DNA of 64,000 nucleotides. Source: Salipaludibacillus neizhouensis (GTDB lineage Bacteria; Bacillota; Bacilli; Bacillales; Salisediminibacteriaceae). Of the stretch, positions 48,325-57,477 are shown in pieces (position 1 is the first letter of the stretch; each line of letters opens with the position of its first letter). Under the pieces are notes generated by a model. The model ran no database searches, was not told where the DNA came from, and saw only the letters and a program-made list of their open reading frames with translations. The translations under genes were made by a program, and so were the position numbers. The stretch covers positions 3,465,495 to 3,529,494 of the forward strand of contig NZ_KZ614146.1 in the NCBI RefSeq assembly GCF_002886185.1. The letters run 5' to 3'.

Positions 48325-49344
48325 TTACTTTGAATGACTTTCATATAAATCCAAATGAACCGGATGACCTTTATCTAGAGATTCTTTTGCTGCTTTCGCA
48401 ATAAGTTCTGCCTGAAGCCCATCGTTTCCATCGCATATATTCTTCTTACCCATAACACAAAGATTCACAAATTCTTTCACTTCTTCTATATAGGCATCTT
48501 TATATCTTTCAATAAAGAAATAAAGAGGGTTATCTTTTACTACTCTATCTTTTGTTGAAATTTCTATTGTAGACGGTCTATTATTTTCAACATGAGCCAT
48601 TCCTTCACTTCCTAGTACTTCGACTCTTTGATCATAACCATAAATGGCTTGCCTACTGTTATCTATGACCCCAATAGCTCCATTGGCAAATGTCAAAGTA
48701 ACGATAGCAGTATCAATATCTCCTACCTCCCCAATTTTTGGATCAATTAATACAGCACCAACCGCAGAGACTGTCTTAACTTCGCTACCAATCATAAAAC
48801 GCGCCATATCAAAATCATGAATCATCATATCCATAAATAATCCACCCGAGTTGATTATATAGTCAATGCTTGGTGGTGCTGGATCTCTAGATGTTATTTT
48901 AAGAAGATGAGGAATTCCTATTCCTCCATCTTCAACTACTTGACGAAGCTTGATAAAGTCAGGATCAAATCGGCGATTGAATCCTACCTGTAATTTCACT
49001 CCTGTCTTAGACACTACTTCGAGAGCCTCTTTTGTTTCTTTAACTGAAAAGCTAACTGGTTTTTCACAAAAAATATCTTTTTTAGAAAGAGCAACTTCTT
49101 TTATGATACCTGCATGAGTAGAGGTCGGTGTACATATAAAAATTGCTTGTATTTCTGGATCTTGAAGTAAAAGATGATAATCTGTAGTCAACTCTTCTAC
49201 TTGATATCTTGCTGCCCAATCTTGAAGGTGATCTACTTTTATATCTGATACACTTTTTACCCTTACAAAAGGAAGTGCACTAAGATTCTCAACATGTAGT
49301 TGGCCAATACGACCAGCACCTATAATACCAATTGTAAATGTCAT
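48325..49344 (-). CDS. iolG: Inositol 2-dehydrogenase (Gfo/Idh/MocA family)
   Basis: A 339-residue NAD-dependent dehydrogenase. The nucleotide site is IGIIGAGRIGQLHVENL. Lysine of the conserved EKPVS motif is near residue 95, and the catalytic Asp/His pair is in FMDMMIHDFDMARF near residue 170. It probably oxidises myo-inositol to scyllo-inosose, the first step of the pathway encoded downstream. Scyllo-inositol or another inositol derivative is also possible, since this family is broad. It follows the LacI regulator by 83 bases containing a perfect operator palindrome, so it begins the regulated unit. Confidence 0.88.
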   Translation of the reverse strand: MTFTIGIIGAGRIGQLHVENLSALPFVRVKSVSDIKVDHLQDWAARYQVEELTTDYHLLLQDPEIQAIFICTPTSTHAGIIKEVALSKKDIFCEKPVSFSVKETKEALEVVSKTGVKLQVGFNRRFDPDFIKLRQVVEDGGIGIPHLLKITSRDPAPPSIDYIINSGGLFMDMMIHDFDMARFMIGSEVKTVSAVGAVLIDPKIGEVGDIDTAIVTLTFANGAIGVIDNSRQAIYGYDQRVEVLGSEGMAHVENNRPSTIEISTKDRVVKDNPLYFFIERYKDAYIEEVKEFVNLCVMGKKNICDGNDGLQAELIAKAAKESLDKGHPVHLDLYESHSK

Positions 49345-49360
49345 ATATAATTCCCCTTTG

Positions 49361-49378
49361 TGATTAAGCGCTTAATCA
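49361..49378. promoter_or_regulatory. LacI-family operator palindrome upstream of iolG
   Basis: TGATTAAGCGCTTAATCA is a perfect 18-base palindrome with the central CG typical of LacI-family operators. A TATAAA -10-like box at 49385-49380 (minus strand) lies just before it, so a bound repressor would sit at the transcription start of iolG. The gene for a LacI protein ends 50 bases upstream. Confidence 0.8.
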
Positions 49379-49427
49379 TTTTATATAGATTTAAATGAAG
49401 TAAAGAAAATTGAACGTACTGCTTATT

Positions 49428-50444
49428 TCAATCTATTTTCACTTCTTTTATAATTTTAACTGACTTACCTTCCTTAAGTTCAGGCATAAGAACTATCCGT
49501 TTCCATTCCCCTTCTGGATATGATATTGAGTGAACAATTTGGTCAATTGTATGTTTCGCCAATTCTTTTATTGGCTGAGCAACTGTTGTTAACTCTGGAT
49601 CACACAATTCTGCTAATAAAGTATTATCGTAACCAACAACAGAAAGTTCCTCTGGGACTGATATTCCTAGAATCCTTGCCTCTTTAATTAGCACCATTGC
49701 AATTAGATCAGTAAAGCAAAAAACAGCTGTTGGTATTTCTTCTGAAGCTAATAAGGATCTTGCAATTTCTCTGGCTTCTAATATGCTAGATTTTGATGTA
49801 TATAACTGGTTTTCTGATAATGTAACGTTCTGCTCGCCGATTGCTTCTTTAAAACCTTTTAAACGAGTAATACTGTTTTTCCTTCCTTCTTCTAGAATTA
49901 CAGTTATTTTTCTATGTCCATTTTCCATCAAGTAACGCCCTGCAAGATAGCCTCCTCTAAAATCATCTGTTGTTACAACATGAGTTGAAAATGACATCTC
50001 ATCAATAGTAAAGAGAACAACCGGGATTTGTCTTACTTTCACCTTATTGAATGCTTCTATATTAAGAGGATCTGTGGCAATAATAATTCCATCCACTTCT
50101 TTTTTTATTAATAAATCTAAATACATTTGTTCTCTATCTATCTGATAATAGGTACTACAAATAATAAGAGCATAACCCGCTTCTCTTGCATTATTTTCTA
50201 GTAATTTAGCCATTTCAGAGAAGAATGAATTGGATATATCTGGTACCAAAACACCAATTGTAAAAGTCTTTTTCCCCGCTAAAGCCGCAGCAACTCCACT
50301 CGGCTGATAATCCAAAGAATCCATTACTGCAAGAACTCTTTTAATTGTACTTTCACCTATTCTACCGTTATTATTAATTACTTTAGATACTGTGGCAATT
50401 GAAACTCCTGCCTCCTTAGCAACATCGTAAATCGTAGGTTTCAT
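49428..50444 (-). CDS. LacI-family transcriptional regulator
   Basis: A 338-residue repressor. The N-terminal helix-turn-helix and hinge read TIYDVAKEAGVSIATVSKVI and continue to residue 60. The effector domain (61-330) is of the periplasmic-binding type, with VLVPDISNSFFSEMAKLLE and TAVFCFTDLIAMVLI. It probably binds the palindrome at 49361 and controls the iol genes, taking the place of the DeoR-type IolR used by B. subtilis. The effector may be an inositol intermediate or a glycan product. AAAGGAG precedes the ATG. Confidence 0.93.
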   Translation of the reverse strand: MKPTIYDVAKEAGVSIATVSKVINNNGRIGESTIKRVLAVMDSLDYQPSGVAAALAGKKTFTIGVLVPDISNSFFSEMAKLLENNAREAGYALIICSTYYQIDREQMYLDLLIKKEVDGIIIATDPLNIEAFNKVKVRQIPVVLFTIDEMSFSTHVVTTDDFRGGYLAGRYLMENGHRKITVILEEGRKNSITRLKGFKEAIGEQNVTLSENQLYTSKSSILEAREIARSLLASEEIPTAVFCFTDLIAMVLIKEARILGISVPEELSVVGYDNTLLAELCDPELTTVAQPIKELAKHTIDQIVHSISYPEGEWKRIVLMPELKEGKSVKIIKEVKID

Positions 50445-50705
50445 AAGCAGACTCCTTTTATGTCATTTACTTTAATATTACCATAAAGCCCCACTTACGT
50501 TGGTCTTTCAGAAAATAAATCCATAATTAACACTTATAAGCGTGCAGTGGAGCCTATAATTATCTTCTATATGTTTCGCTGTCGCTGTACGACCTGATTG
50601 ATGATGTATTTTATATGGTGTCATCAGAAAATTCCCTTTATTTCTTTATTTTTCTGATTAATTTTATTACTTAAGAGAAGACCATTCTATGCCACTTGTA
50701 TCTTT
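50445..50705. other. Gap upstream of the LacI regulator
   Basis: About 260 bases. On the minus strand a 38-codon frame starts at 50629 (MTPYKIHHQSGRTATAKHIE and on). I do not recognise it and cannot say whether it is real. The leader of the LacI gene must lie here. Confidence 0.3.
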
Positions 50706-52436
50706 TTACTCTAGCTTAAGATGAAAGGTTTTATTAACTGGTGAAAGTAGATTTACCTTTACTATTTGCGCACCATGGCTTTGATTGATATGTTGAATAT
50801 CTTCCATCCAATGTTCATGAGCACCGGATGTGAGTGTTATTTTATCTCCTCCTGCCTCATACAAAAGTTTATCGTCCTTCCAAAAATAGCTGTTCTTCTG
50901 TGGAATAAGACCCTTTCCAGATAAATTACCATTTGCATCAAAAATAAAAACTATCTGAGTAAACACATCTTTTCGTTCATCTGTTCGTATATTAATGATC
51001 CAATCATTTCTATCTGGTAATATACTAATATCTAATTTATGATATTGATTATGGGTTAGCTCACGATCTTGATGTGGAAGTAAATACCAGGGACTTTCTG
51101 TAGGTTTTCCTTTTATAGATTCCGATAGACACTGCGAGGGAATTGGACCTTTATATCCCTTTTGCATCAGTTTCTCTAAATGATACCCACCTTGTATTGT
51201 TTCCAGTGAATCTAATTCAATTAGGCCCGGTGTGAAGCTAGTAAATATCTGGGTCGCTAACAAACTTGCATTGCCGTGTCGCAATGAAAAAAAAGAGGGT
51301 GTACGACCCATAATCGTAGCACTAGTTTCATCTTTACGGTAACGAATAATTGGTGCTCCAAATGAAGTATGCATACTACTGTGTTCTATCTTCGAATGAT
51401 GCCCTACGTTTTCCATCTTCAATAAATTATCAGATAAGGGGTAGTGTTCATTAATAAAAACCTCATAATCCGTTACCAAGTTTTCTTTTTCTACCTCCAT
51501 TTTCTGAACAAAAGGATAGACTAGATATCCAAGCATAATATGATTGTTAGCAGGTCCCATATCCGTAAGAGACTCCACCGCCAGATCAGCCATTGTAGCA
51601 AATGTAGAGTTATTATCATGAACAGCCATTAAGCGATAAATTAAATGATATGGGGATAAGTCAAATTTAACACCGAAATCTTGTCGACTTGAATAATCCG
51701 TCACAACCTCACCATTTGGGTGAATCAGATATTCCATCATCTCTAAGTTCTTTCTTACACTATCGAGTAATTCAGGTTTGTTTAACAATTTTGCAGTATG
51801 ATAGAGGAATATATCACTGACAGAATTATAAATTCCGTTGCTTCGTTCTGTCCATTCGCCATCCTCGGAGATATCGATTCCTTCAAGAAGCCATTCTTCC
51901 GCTCGATTAACCAATTCTCGTTTTTCAAAAATATTATAGAGATGTGCCAATGCAGAGGTTAACACCCACCGATGATTTGGAGTATGACAACCTCCATTCA
52001 ACATTGCCGGTATAGTTCTCTCAAGGAACAATTCCACCTTATTTATTAAATCGCTTACCATACCGCTTTGCTTCTCTTTTAAAAGAAGATAGATTTGTGC
52101 AAAACCAGTAACAATAAAAGCAGTATCTGGTGGGGAATGATAATTAGTCCAACCAGGTGAGATAGTCCCATCCTCGTGCTGCTGATTAACCATGTAATCT
52201 AATGCGCTATTCAAACGAAATCTTAAACTGGATTTTTGATAATATTTAGAATCCGGGTTTACATATGAACATACCCACCCTGCAATTATAGCCGCTGTTC
52301 CAACATGACTAGGGCTTGGAATTCCGGTTTTTACATTTATTATCCCTCCTAAATACTTACTATGATCATCAACAACTTGCTTTTCAAAATAAGACTCGGT
52401 TATTTGATCGTTAAGCGCTACCATTTTTTTGTACAA
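50706..52436 (-). CDS. Unrecognised large enzyme, probable (alpha/alpha) toroid glycan-active protein
   Basis: A 576-residue protein with no signal peptide and no family I can name with certainty. The first 300 residues are helical and repetitive like an alpha/alpha toroid. Conserved-looking patches are SPGWTNYHSPPDTAF near residue 92, CHTPNHRWVLTSALAH near 150 and SNGIYNSVSDIFLYH near 208. The last 270 residues look beta-rich (YRKDETSATIMGRTPSFFSL onward). Heparinase-type and other polysaccharide lyases share this two-part layout. The gene follows GH105 by 33 bases, so it should act on the same uronate-containing oligosaccharide inside the cell. A TTG start is used at 52436; the ATG four codons on has no closer site. 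Confidence 0.65.
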   Translation of the reverse strand: MYKKMVALNDQITESYFEKQVVDDHSKYLGGIINVKTGIPSPSHVGTAAIIAGWVCSYVNPDSKYYQKSSLRFRLNSALDYMVNQQHEDGTISPGWTNYHSPPDTAFIVTGFAQIYLLLKEKQSGMVSDLINKVELFLERTIPAMLNGGCHTPNHRWVLTSALAHLYNIFEKRELVNRAEEWLLEGIDISEDGEWTERSNGIYNSVSDIFLYHTAKLLNKPELLDSVRKNLEMMEYLIHPNGEVVTDYSSRQDFGVKFDLSPYHLIYRLMAVHDNNSTFATMADLAVESLTDMGPANNHIMLGYLVYPFVQKMEVEKENLVTDYEVFINEHYPLSDNLLKMENVGHHSKIEHSSMHTSFGAPIIRYRKDETSATIMGRTPSFFSLRHGNASLLATQIFTSFTPGLIELDSLETIQGGYHLEKLMQKGYKGPIPSQCLSESIKGKPTESPWYLLPHQDRELTHNQYHKLDISILPDRNDWIINIRTDERKDVFTQIVFIFDANGNLSGKGLIPQKNSYFWKDDKLLYEAGGDKITLTSGAHEHWMEDIQHINQSHGAQIVKVNLLSPVNKTFHLKLE

Positions 52437-52469
52437 TAAAATTCACCACTTTCACCAGATATTTATACT

Positions 52470-53591
52470 TTAAATGTGATAGAGCGATTCCGTTAGCAAA
52501 ATCATTGTCAAAGCCTGTCCATAAGCCATAGGTGCAATAATTATATTTTTATAATCTTCCTTTTTTTCCCCAATCGGAGTACCACCGGAAACTCCTTGAA
52601 CTGTTCCATCATTTGAAATTTTTTGCAATATAGTATCGATAGCTCTTAAGCAGACAGGAAAGTTTTTCTCTTTGGACAGGAATCCAAGCCTTATCCCTTT
52701 TAGTATTCCAGCAGTAATTGCAGCTGTTCCAGAGACTTCCGTATAACTATCCTTATCATCAAGTAAAGTATGCCACAGTCCGTTTGAAGCTTGATAATCT
52801 ATCAATGCGTTAACCTGTGCTTGATACGTTGATAGTAAATAATCATAAACTCCTTTGTCCAGATAATCCTTCATAATAATTAGATATTCCGGTAAGCCTA
52901 AAGTAAACCAACTGTTCCCACGACACCAAAAGGCTTCACTAAAGTTATCCCGATTATTATAATTCCATCCATGATAAAACAAATTGGTCTTTTTATCATA
53001 AAGATATTTTATATGTGTTAACAACTGGTAAATCGATTCATCTCTCCATTTTTTTTCATCATGCTTCACACCCATTTTAGCACTAAATAATACAGTCATA
53101 AAAATAGTGTCTAACCAAATTTCACCTTCATTTAATTTCACTTCAGTCTTATTCTCTCCTGTAGTAACATGCTGAAAGCCTTTTTCTTCCGTGCGAGGAA
53201 GTTCATTTATTAACCATGTCATCCACTCTTTACAGAAATCTTCGTTTCCCTCTATATCCATTAATGTCAGTAGAGGTACGGTTGTATTTATATTTCGGGT
53301 TGGGAGACCATTTTCTACTTGCTTGTTCATCCATTTTATAAAATATTCTTCGTATCTCTTATCATTATAATAATGTTGTAATTTGTCTAAACCAAATAAT
53401 CCTACACCTTGTGGCCAGTCCCATTCCCCCATACCGAAGTCACGTGCGAAATAGCCAACTTTTTCTCCTTCTTTTCCCATAAGGCGATAATCATTTTCAT
53501 TTTCAGGTCTTTTTAGATCTATTAGTTGGTCTGTCACTACTTCTAATTTTTGCAAAATAGATAACTTATACAATGATAATCTTCCTTTCAT
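52470..53591 (-). CDS. GH105 unsaturated glucuronyl/rhamnogalacturonyl hydrolase
   Basis: A 373-residue glycoside hydrolase of the YteR/YesR type. The probable catalytic Asp161 lies in NEGEIWLDTIFM. The substrate-pocket motif is FWCRGNSWFTLG near residue 222, and the late motif is GVSGGTPIGEKKEDYKN. GH105 and GH88 enzymes hydrate the unsaturated uronic acid left by polysaccharide lyases, releasing a 5-keto sugar. There is no signal peptide, so it acts in the cytoplasm on imported oligosaccharides. Its start lies right after the stop of a permease gene. Presence of this enzyme implies a lyase in the pathway; the two unrecognised toroid-like proteins nearby are candidates. Confidence 0.9.
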   Translation of the reverse strand: MKGRLSLYKLSILQKLEVVTDQLIDLKRPENENDYRLMGKEGEKVGYFARDFGMGEWDWPQGVGLFGLDKLQHYYNDKRYEEYFIKWMNKQVENGLPTRNINTTVPLLTLMDIEGNEDFCKEWMTWLINELPRTEEKGFQHVTTGENKTEVKLNEGEIWLDTIFMTVLFSAKMGVKHDEKKWRDESIYQLLTHIKYLYDKKTNLFYHGWNYNNRDNFSEAFWCRGNSWFTLGLPEYLIIMKDYLDKGVYDYLLSTYQAQVNALIDYQASNGLWHTLLDDKDSYTEVSGTAAITAGILKGIRLGFLSKEKNFPVCLRAIDTILQKISNDGTVQGVSGGTPIGEKKEDYKNIIIAPMAYGQALTMILLTESLYHI

Positions 53592-53593
53592 AT

Positions 53594-54334
53594 TTATCCT
53601 TTTAATCCGGAAGAAGCTTGCGTATCCATAATATATCTCTGGAAAACAATAAATAATAATATCATTGGCACTAGTGAGATAACAGAAGATGAAAGCAGTA
53701 AAACCCAGTTAATATTATCTGCTCCTACAATACTCCTTAAGGCAACTTGTACGGTATATTTATTGGGGTCACTCAGTACTATTAATGGCCAAATATAATC
53801 ATTCCATCTCCACTGAAAAGAGAAGATTGCAAGAGTTATAACTATGGGTTTAGCTATAGGTAACATTAACTTAAAAAATATTCTTCCTTCACTTGCTCCA
53901 TCAATTCTTGCTGATTCTAGTAAGTCATCTGGAACTGTCATAAAAAACTGACGGAACATAAAAATACCTGTGGCTGTATTTATTGAAGGGAGAATCAAGC
54001 CCCAAAGATTATCATATAGTCCTAGGTTAAGAATGACTGTAAAAGTTGGACTCATAATAACCTCAGTTGGCAGCATAGTTGTCGCTAAAATGCATATAAA
54101 AAACACACTGAGCCATTTATACCTGTATTTTGCAAGAGCAAATCCACAAGTAGCACTAGCAATAATCGTTAATAAAGTTGAAACAACCGCAACAAAAAAA
54201 GTATTTGAAAAATATTTAAAAAACTGCATAGAAGACCAAGCATTTTCATAGCCATCTGTTGTTGGATTTTGAGGCAATATGTTTAATGGATATGAAAACA
54301 ATTCACTTCCTGGTTTTAAAGAACTTAATAACAA
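53594..54334 (-). pseudogene. Sugar ABC transporter permease (MalG type), N-terminally truncated
   Basis: The frame keeps about 246 residues from LLLSSLKPGSELFSYPL to the end, including the ATPase contact loop ESARIDGASEGRIFFKLMLP. Alignment with the intact paralogue at 55681-56544 shows that the first 40 or so residues, containing the first membrane helix, are missing. No ATG with a ribosome site exists; the nominal TTG at 54334 is in mid-helix. Debris of an IS4-type element begins just upstream. The partner permease and binding protein of this transporter are not present either. It may still be translated, but a working channel is doubtful. Confidence 0.75.
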
Positions 54335-54399
54335 CCATAGACATAATTCTAAATTTAATATCTTTTTAGATCGTTCTTGATAGCAATTTGATAACGCTT

Positions 54400-55670
54400 C
54401 CCAATATTGATCAGTAACCGACTTCTTTTTATTAAACTCGTAAGCTATTCACAAAAATTCCTTTCTACTAACTAGTTCTAAAACTAATTTACTCAACTTT
54501 CGCACCTTTAAAAATGTAATCTGGTCAAATTTCTTAAATCAGTCGACTTTTTCATGGAGACGATTTTTAACATTCCTTAGTGCTGATGCGATCAAAAAAG
54601 TATCGACACTCACGACCCATTCGTCCAAAAGTATTAATTTTAGGTGATTCTTCTTATGATCGAAATCGTAGAAAATCAGTTGAGTTACTCGTTCGTTGTT
54701 TTGATACGCTTCTCAAAAAATGCGTTACTCTAAAGGGTTTCGCATGCTTACGCTCGTGTAGTCGGATGAAGCAACGTTTATACTCGTCGACTTTTCTTTA
54801 TTGAGTTCCAAAAAGAGCCAGATCAACGGAATATCAACAAAAATTGTTAAGCATAGCTCTTCTGGTTACAAACGACGTCTAGAAGCCCTTCAAAAAGCAC
54901 CGGAACAGGTTCCAGATATGATTAATCGTGCGATGAATACTGGCTTTGATGCCTCTTATGTGTTGATGGATACACAGTTTACTCATCAGCCACTCATTAA
55001 GGACATTAAAGACAAAGGACTTGATGTGATTGGTATGGTGAAGGCCTTCAATTAACGCTATCTTGTAGGTAGTGAACGAGTGAGTTTGAAAGAGCTTTAT
55101 CGATCGGCAGCACCCGTGAAAGGAAAAAAAGTCTTCTTCGCTCATTCATACAACCCAAGCGAATGGCGTTGCAGTTAAAGGCATCTTCGTTCGCAATCGG
55201 AATAAAAAGAGAGACTGGTTAGCCATTTTGAGTACTGTCTGCACGTTAAGCGACCAAGAGATTATTCGTATTTATGGCTTGCGGTGGGATATTGAAGTCT
55301 TCTTCAAAACAACAAAGTCCATGTTAAAACTACAGAATGAGTTTCAAAGTCGCTCGTATGATTCGTTAATCAGCCATACGACAATCGTTTTGTCCGATAC
55401 ATTGTATTGTCTTGGCAAAATCGGTGCAGTACCGACCAACGAACTCTAGGCGGCATGTTTTCTAAACTTTGTGATGAAATTGGTGATCTCGATTGGGCTG
55501 TTGCACTTCAGCAATTAATCGAGCTTCTTAAAGATATCCTACAAAAGAGTAACAAGAAATTGAAAAAACTCATTCAAAGTCAACTACAACAGTGGATCGC
55601 AGGCTTACCTAACTACATCAAGGCATTCCTGCCTATTTCAGTCTGCGAAAGTTGGGAATAGTTCCATATT
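54400..55670 (+). mobile_element. Decayed IS4-type insertion sequence
   Basis: The element lies between two MalG-type permease genes, opposite to them in direction. Its outer limits are uncertain: the right end is set by the restart of permease coding near 55680, the left end by loss of the permease frame. No clear terminal inverted repeats could be fixed by eye. The transposase inside is broken in several places, so the element cannot move by itself. Confidence 0.7.
54535..55660 (+). pseudogene. IS4-type DDE transposase, broken
   Basis: Pieces in shifting frames reconstruct one transposase: FLNQSTFSWRRFLTFLSADA, SKVLILGDSSYDRNRRKSVELL (first catalytic Asp region), KKSQINGISTKI, ASYVLMDTQFTHQPLIKDIK (second Asp), IIRIYGLRWDIEVFFKTTKS (catalytic Glu region), and the end IKAFLPISVCES. 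The N-terminal 80 or so residues are absent or unreadable. At least four frameshifts or small deletions separate the pieces. The Y-x-x-RW-x-x-E-x-FF pattern is that of IS4-related elements. Confidence 0.85.
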
Positions 55671-55680
55671 ACATATCCTC

Positions 55681-56544
55681 TTATCCCTTATCACCAGAGG
55701 ATATATTTATACCTGTAATATACTTTTGTAATATAAGAAATAGGATAGTAATAGGAATGATAGATATAACTGATCCAGCTAGAATAGAATTCCAGTCAAC
55801 TCCGTTTGCGCCAATGAAATTTTTAATTGCAATTTGAATGGTATAGTTTTTCTGATCTGATAAAACTAATAGAGGCAAAATATAATCATTCCATCTCCAC
55901 ATAAAACTAAATAAACATAATGTGATGGTTACTGATTTGGATAGTGGCAACATAATTTTGGAAAAAATGTAAAATTCACCAGCTCCATCAATCCTTGCGG
56001 CTTCAACGAAGGAAGTGGGTACTGTCAAATAAAATTGCCGATACAAAAAAATACCTGTTGTTGTGGTTACGACTGGAAAGATTACCCCCCAAATATTATT
56101 ATACAATCCTAGTTCACTAATTACAGTAAATTGTGATATTGTTAATGTTTCTCCTGGTATTAAAGTCCCAAGCAAAAACACTCCAAAAATTATATTTGTA
56201 TATTTTACATTATGCCTGTAAATTGCTAGAGCGTAACCGCACATTGAGCTAATTGCAACTGTAATTAATGTTCCTACAACTGCTAAGAAAAAGCTATTAT
56301 AGATATACCTGAAAAATCCATTTTCAATAACTTTTATATAGTGATCAATAGTGAATTCCTCTGGAAATAAACTTAATGGGTATGCAAATAGCTCACTAGA
56401 TGGTTTAAAGGAACTAGATAATAACCATATAATTGGAAATACAATTAGAAAAGCACATGTCAAATTAATGGATGTTAAGACGATGTTAGTGTCTTTCTTC
56501 TGTTTTCTTCTATTATGGTTACTAAATCTATTTTTGTTTCCCAT
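55681..56544 (-). CDS. Sugar ABC transporter permease (MalG/UgpE type)
   Basis: A 287-residue inner-membrane protein with six helices. The basic N-terminus is followed by LTSINLTCAFLIVFPIIWLL, and the ATPase contact loop is EAARIDGAGEFYIFSKIMLP near residue 195. It pairs with the MalF-type permease whose stop overlaps its ATG in a TAATG junction. Together with the binding protein at 57478-58776 it imports an oligosaccharide, probably one made by the local glycan enzymes. No ATPase gene is present; Gram-positive bacteria often share one MsmX-like ATPase among such importers. Confidence 0.92.
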   Translation of the reverse strand: MGNKNRFSNHNRRKQKKDTNIVLTSINLTCAFLIVFPIIWLLSSSFKPSSELFAYPLSLFPEEFTIDHYIKVIENGFFRYIYNSFFLAVVGTLITVAISSMCGYALAIYRHNVKYTNIIFGVFLLGTLIPGETLTISQFTVISELGLYNNIWGVIFPVVTTTTGIFLYRQFYLTVPTSFVEAARIDGAGEFYIFSKIMLPLSKSVTITLCLFSFMWRWNDYILPLLVLSDQKNYTIQIAIKNFIGANGVDWNSILAGSVISIIPITILFLILQKYITGINISSGDKG

Positions 56545-57419
56545 TAGTATTTCTCACCACCTTGATTTGTTTTAAATTGAACATATGCAATTATTGCAAA
56601 CACAATCATAACTATAGCAGAAATGGCTGTTGCATATCCATATTCCCCCTGATTAAAACCTTTGTCAAAAATGTACTGTATGGTATAGGTAGTCCCAGTC
56701 CCTGGTCCACCTTGGGTAACGCCTTGTACCAAAGCGTACTCTTTGAGGAGATCTATGGTACTTAATAACGTAACTAAAAATGTAGTTGGTGCTAATAAAG
56801 GGAAAGTAACGCTTATAAATTTTTGTACACTGTTAGCACCATCAATTTCAGCTGCCTCATATATATCGCTTGAAAGGTTATTAATCGAGCCAATATAAAT
56901 AATCATAAAAAAGCCTGTAGTCATTAGTGTGCTTGCCACACTAATGACTATCGTTGCTAGAACGACATTTGAGCCCCATTCCAAGGGACTACCACCTAAT
57001 TGCTGAATTATAAAATTTACTAAACCATACTCCTGGCTGAACATCCAATTAATTGTTATCCCCATCACTAAAGCAGATAGTAATACAGGAATGTAGATTA
57101 GAGTACGAGCTAGCGTTTTAAATCTAACCTTAGGGGAGGTTAGTAAAACTGCTAACAGCAAAGGTATTGCTACTTTAAAGGGTAAATTTACAATAGTATA
57201 GATAATGCTTCTAAAAAAAGCGCTATAGAATTCTTTATCTTGTAAGACTCTTACATAGTTTTCAATTCCAATAAAATCCATTTGCTTCCATCCATCATAA
57301 TTTGTGAAGGACAAGATCAAATTTAGAAATAAGGGAATTAAGAAAAATATTGTAAACAAAACTCCACTTGGTGCAATAAATAACCAAAAGACGCGATGGT
57401 TTCGTGAATTTTTCGACAA
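56544..57419 (-). CDS. Sugar ABC transporter permease (MalF/UgpA type)
   Basis: A 291-residue protein with six helices. It starts with TTG at 57419, ten bases after GGAGG. Typical segments are FWLFIAPSGVLFTIFFLIPL near the N-terminus, the loop YEAAEIDGANSVQKFISVTFP near residue 187, and VQGVTQGGPGTGTTYTIQY. It forms the channel with the downstream permease. Confidence 0.92.
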   Translation of the reverse strand: MSKNSRNHRVFWLFIAPSGVLFTIFFLIPLFLNLILSFTNYDGWKQMDFIGIENYVRVLQDKEFYSAFFRSIIYTIVNLPFKVAIPLLLAVLLTSPKVRFKTLARTLIYIPVLLSALVMGITINWMFSQEYGLVNFIIQQLGGSPLEWGSNVVLATIVISVASTLMTTGFFMIIYIGSINNLSSDIYEAAEIDGANSVQKFISVTFPLLAPTTFLVTLLSTIDLLKEYALVQGVTQGGPGTGTTYTIQYIFDKGFNQGEYGYATAISAIVMIVFAIIAYVQFKTNQGGEKY

Positions 57420-57477
57420 ATCAAATCATCCTCCACTTCAAAAGAGCATATAGTAAAATATGCTCTCTATAAATCTC

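Noticed and set aside
50516-50629. 38-codon frame upstream of the LacI gene as a real small protein
   Set aside because: No family recognised and no proper ribosome site; only noted in the gap entry.
52424-52437. TTAAGCGCTA as a second LacI operator
   Set aside because: It lies in the first codons of the 576-residue protein and the outer arms are not symmetric.
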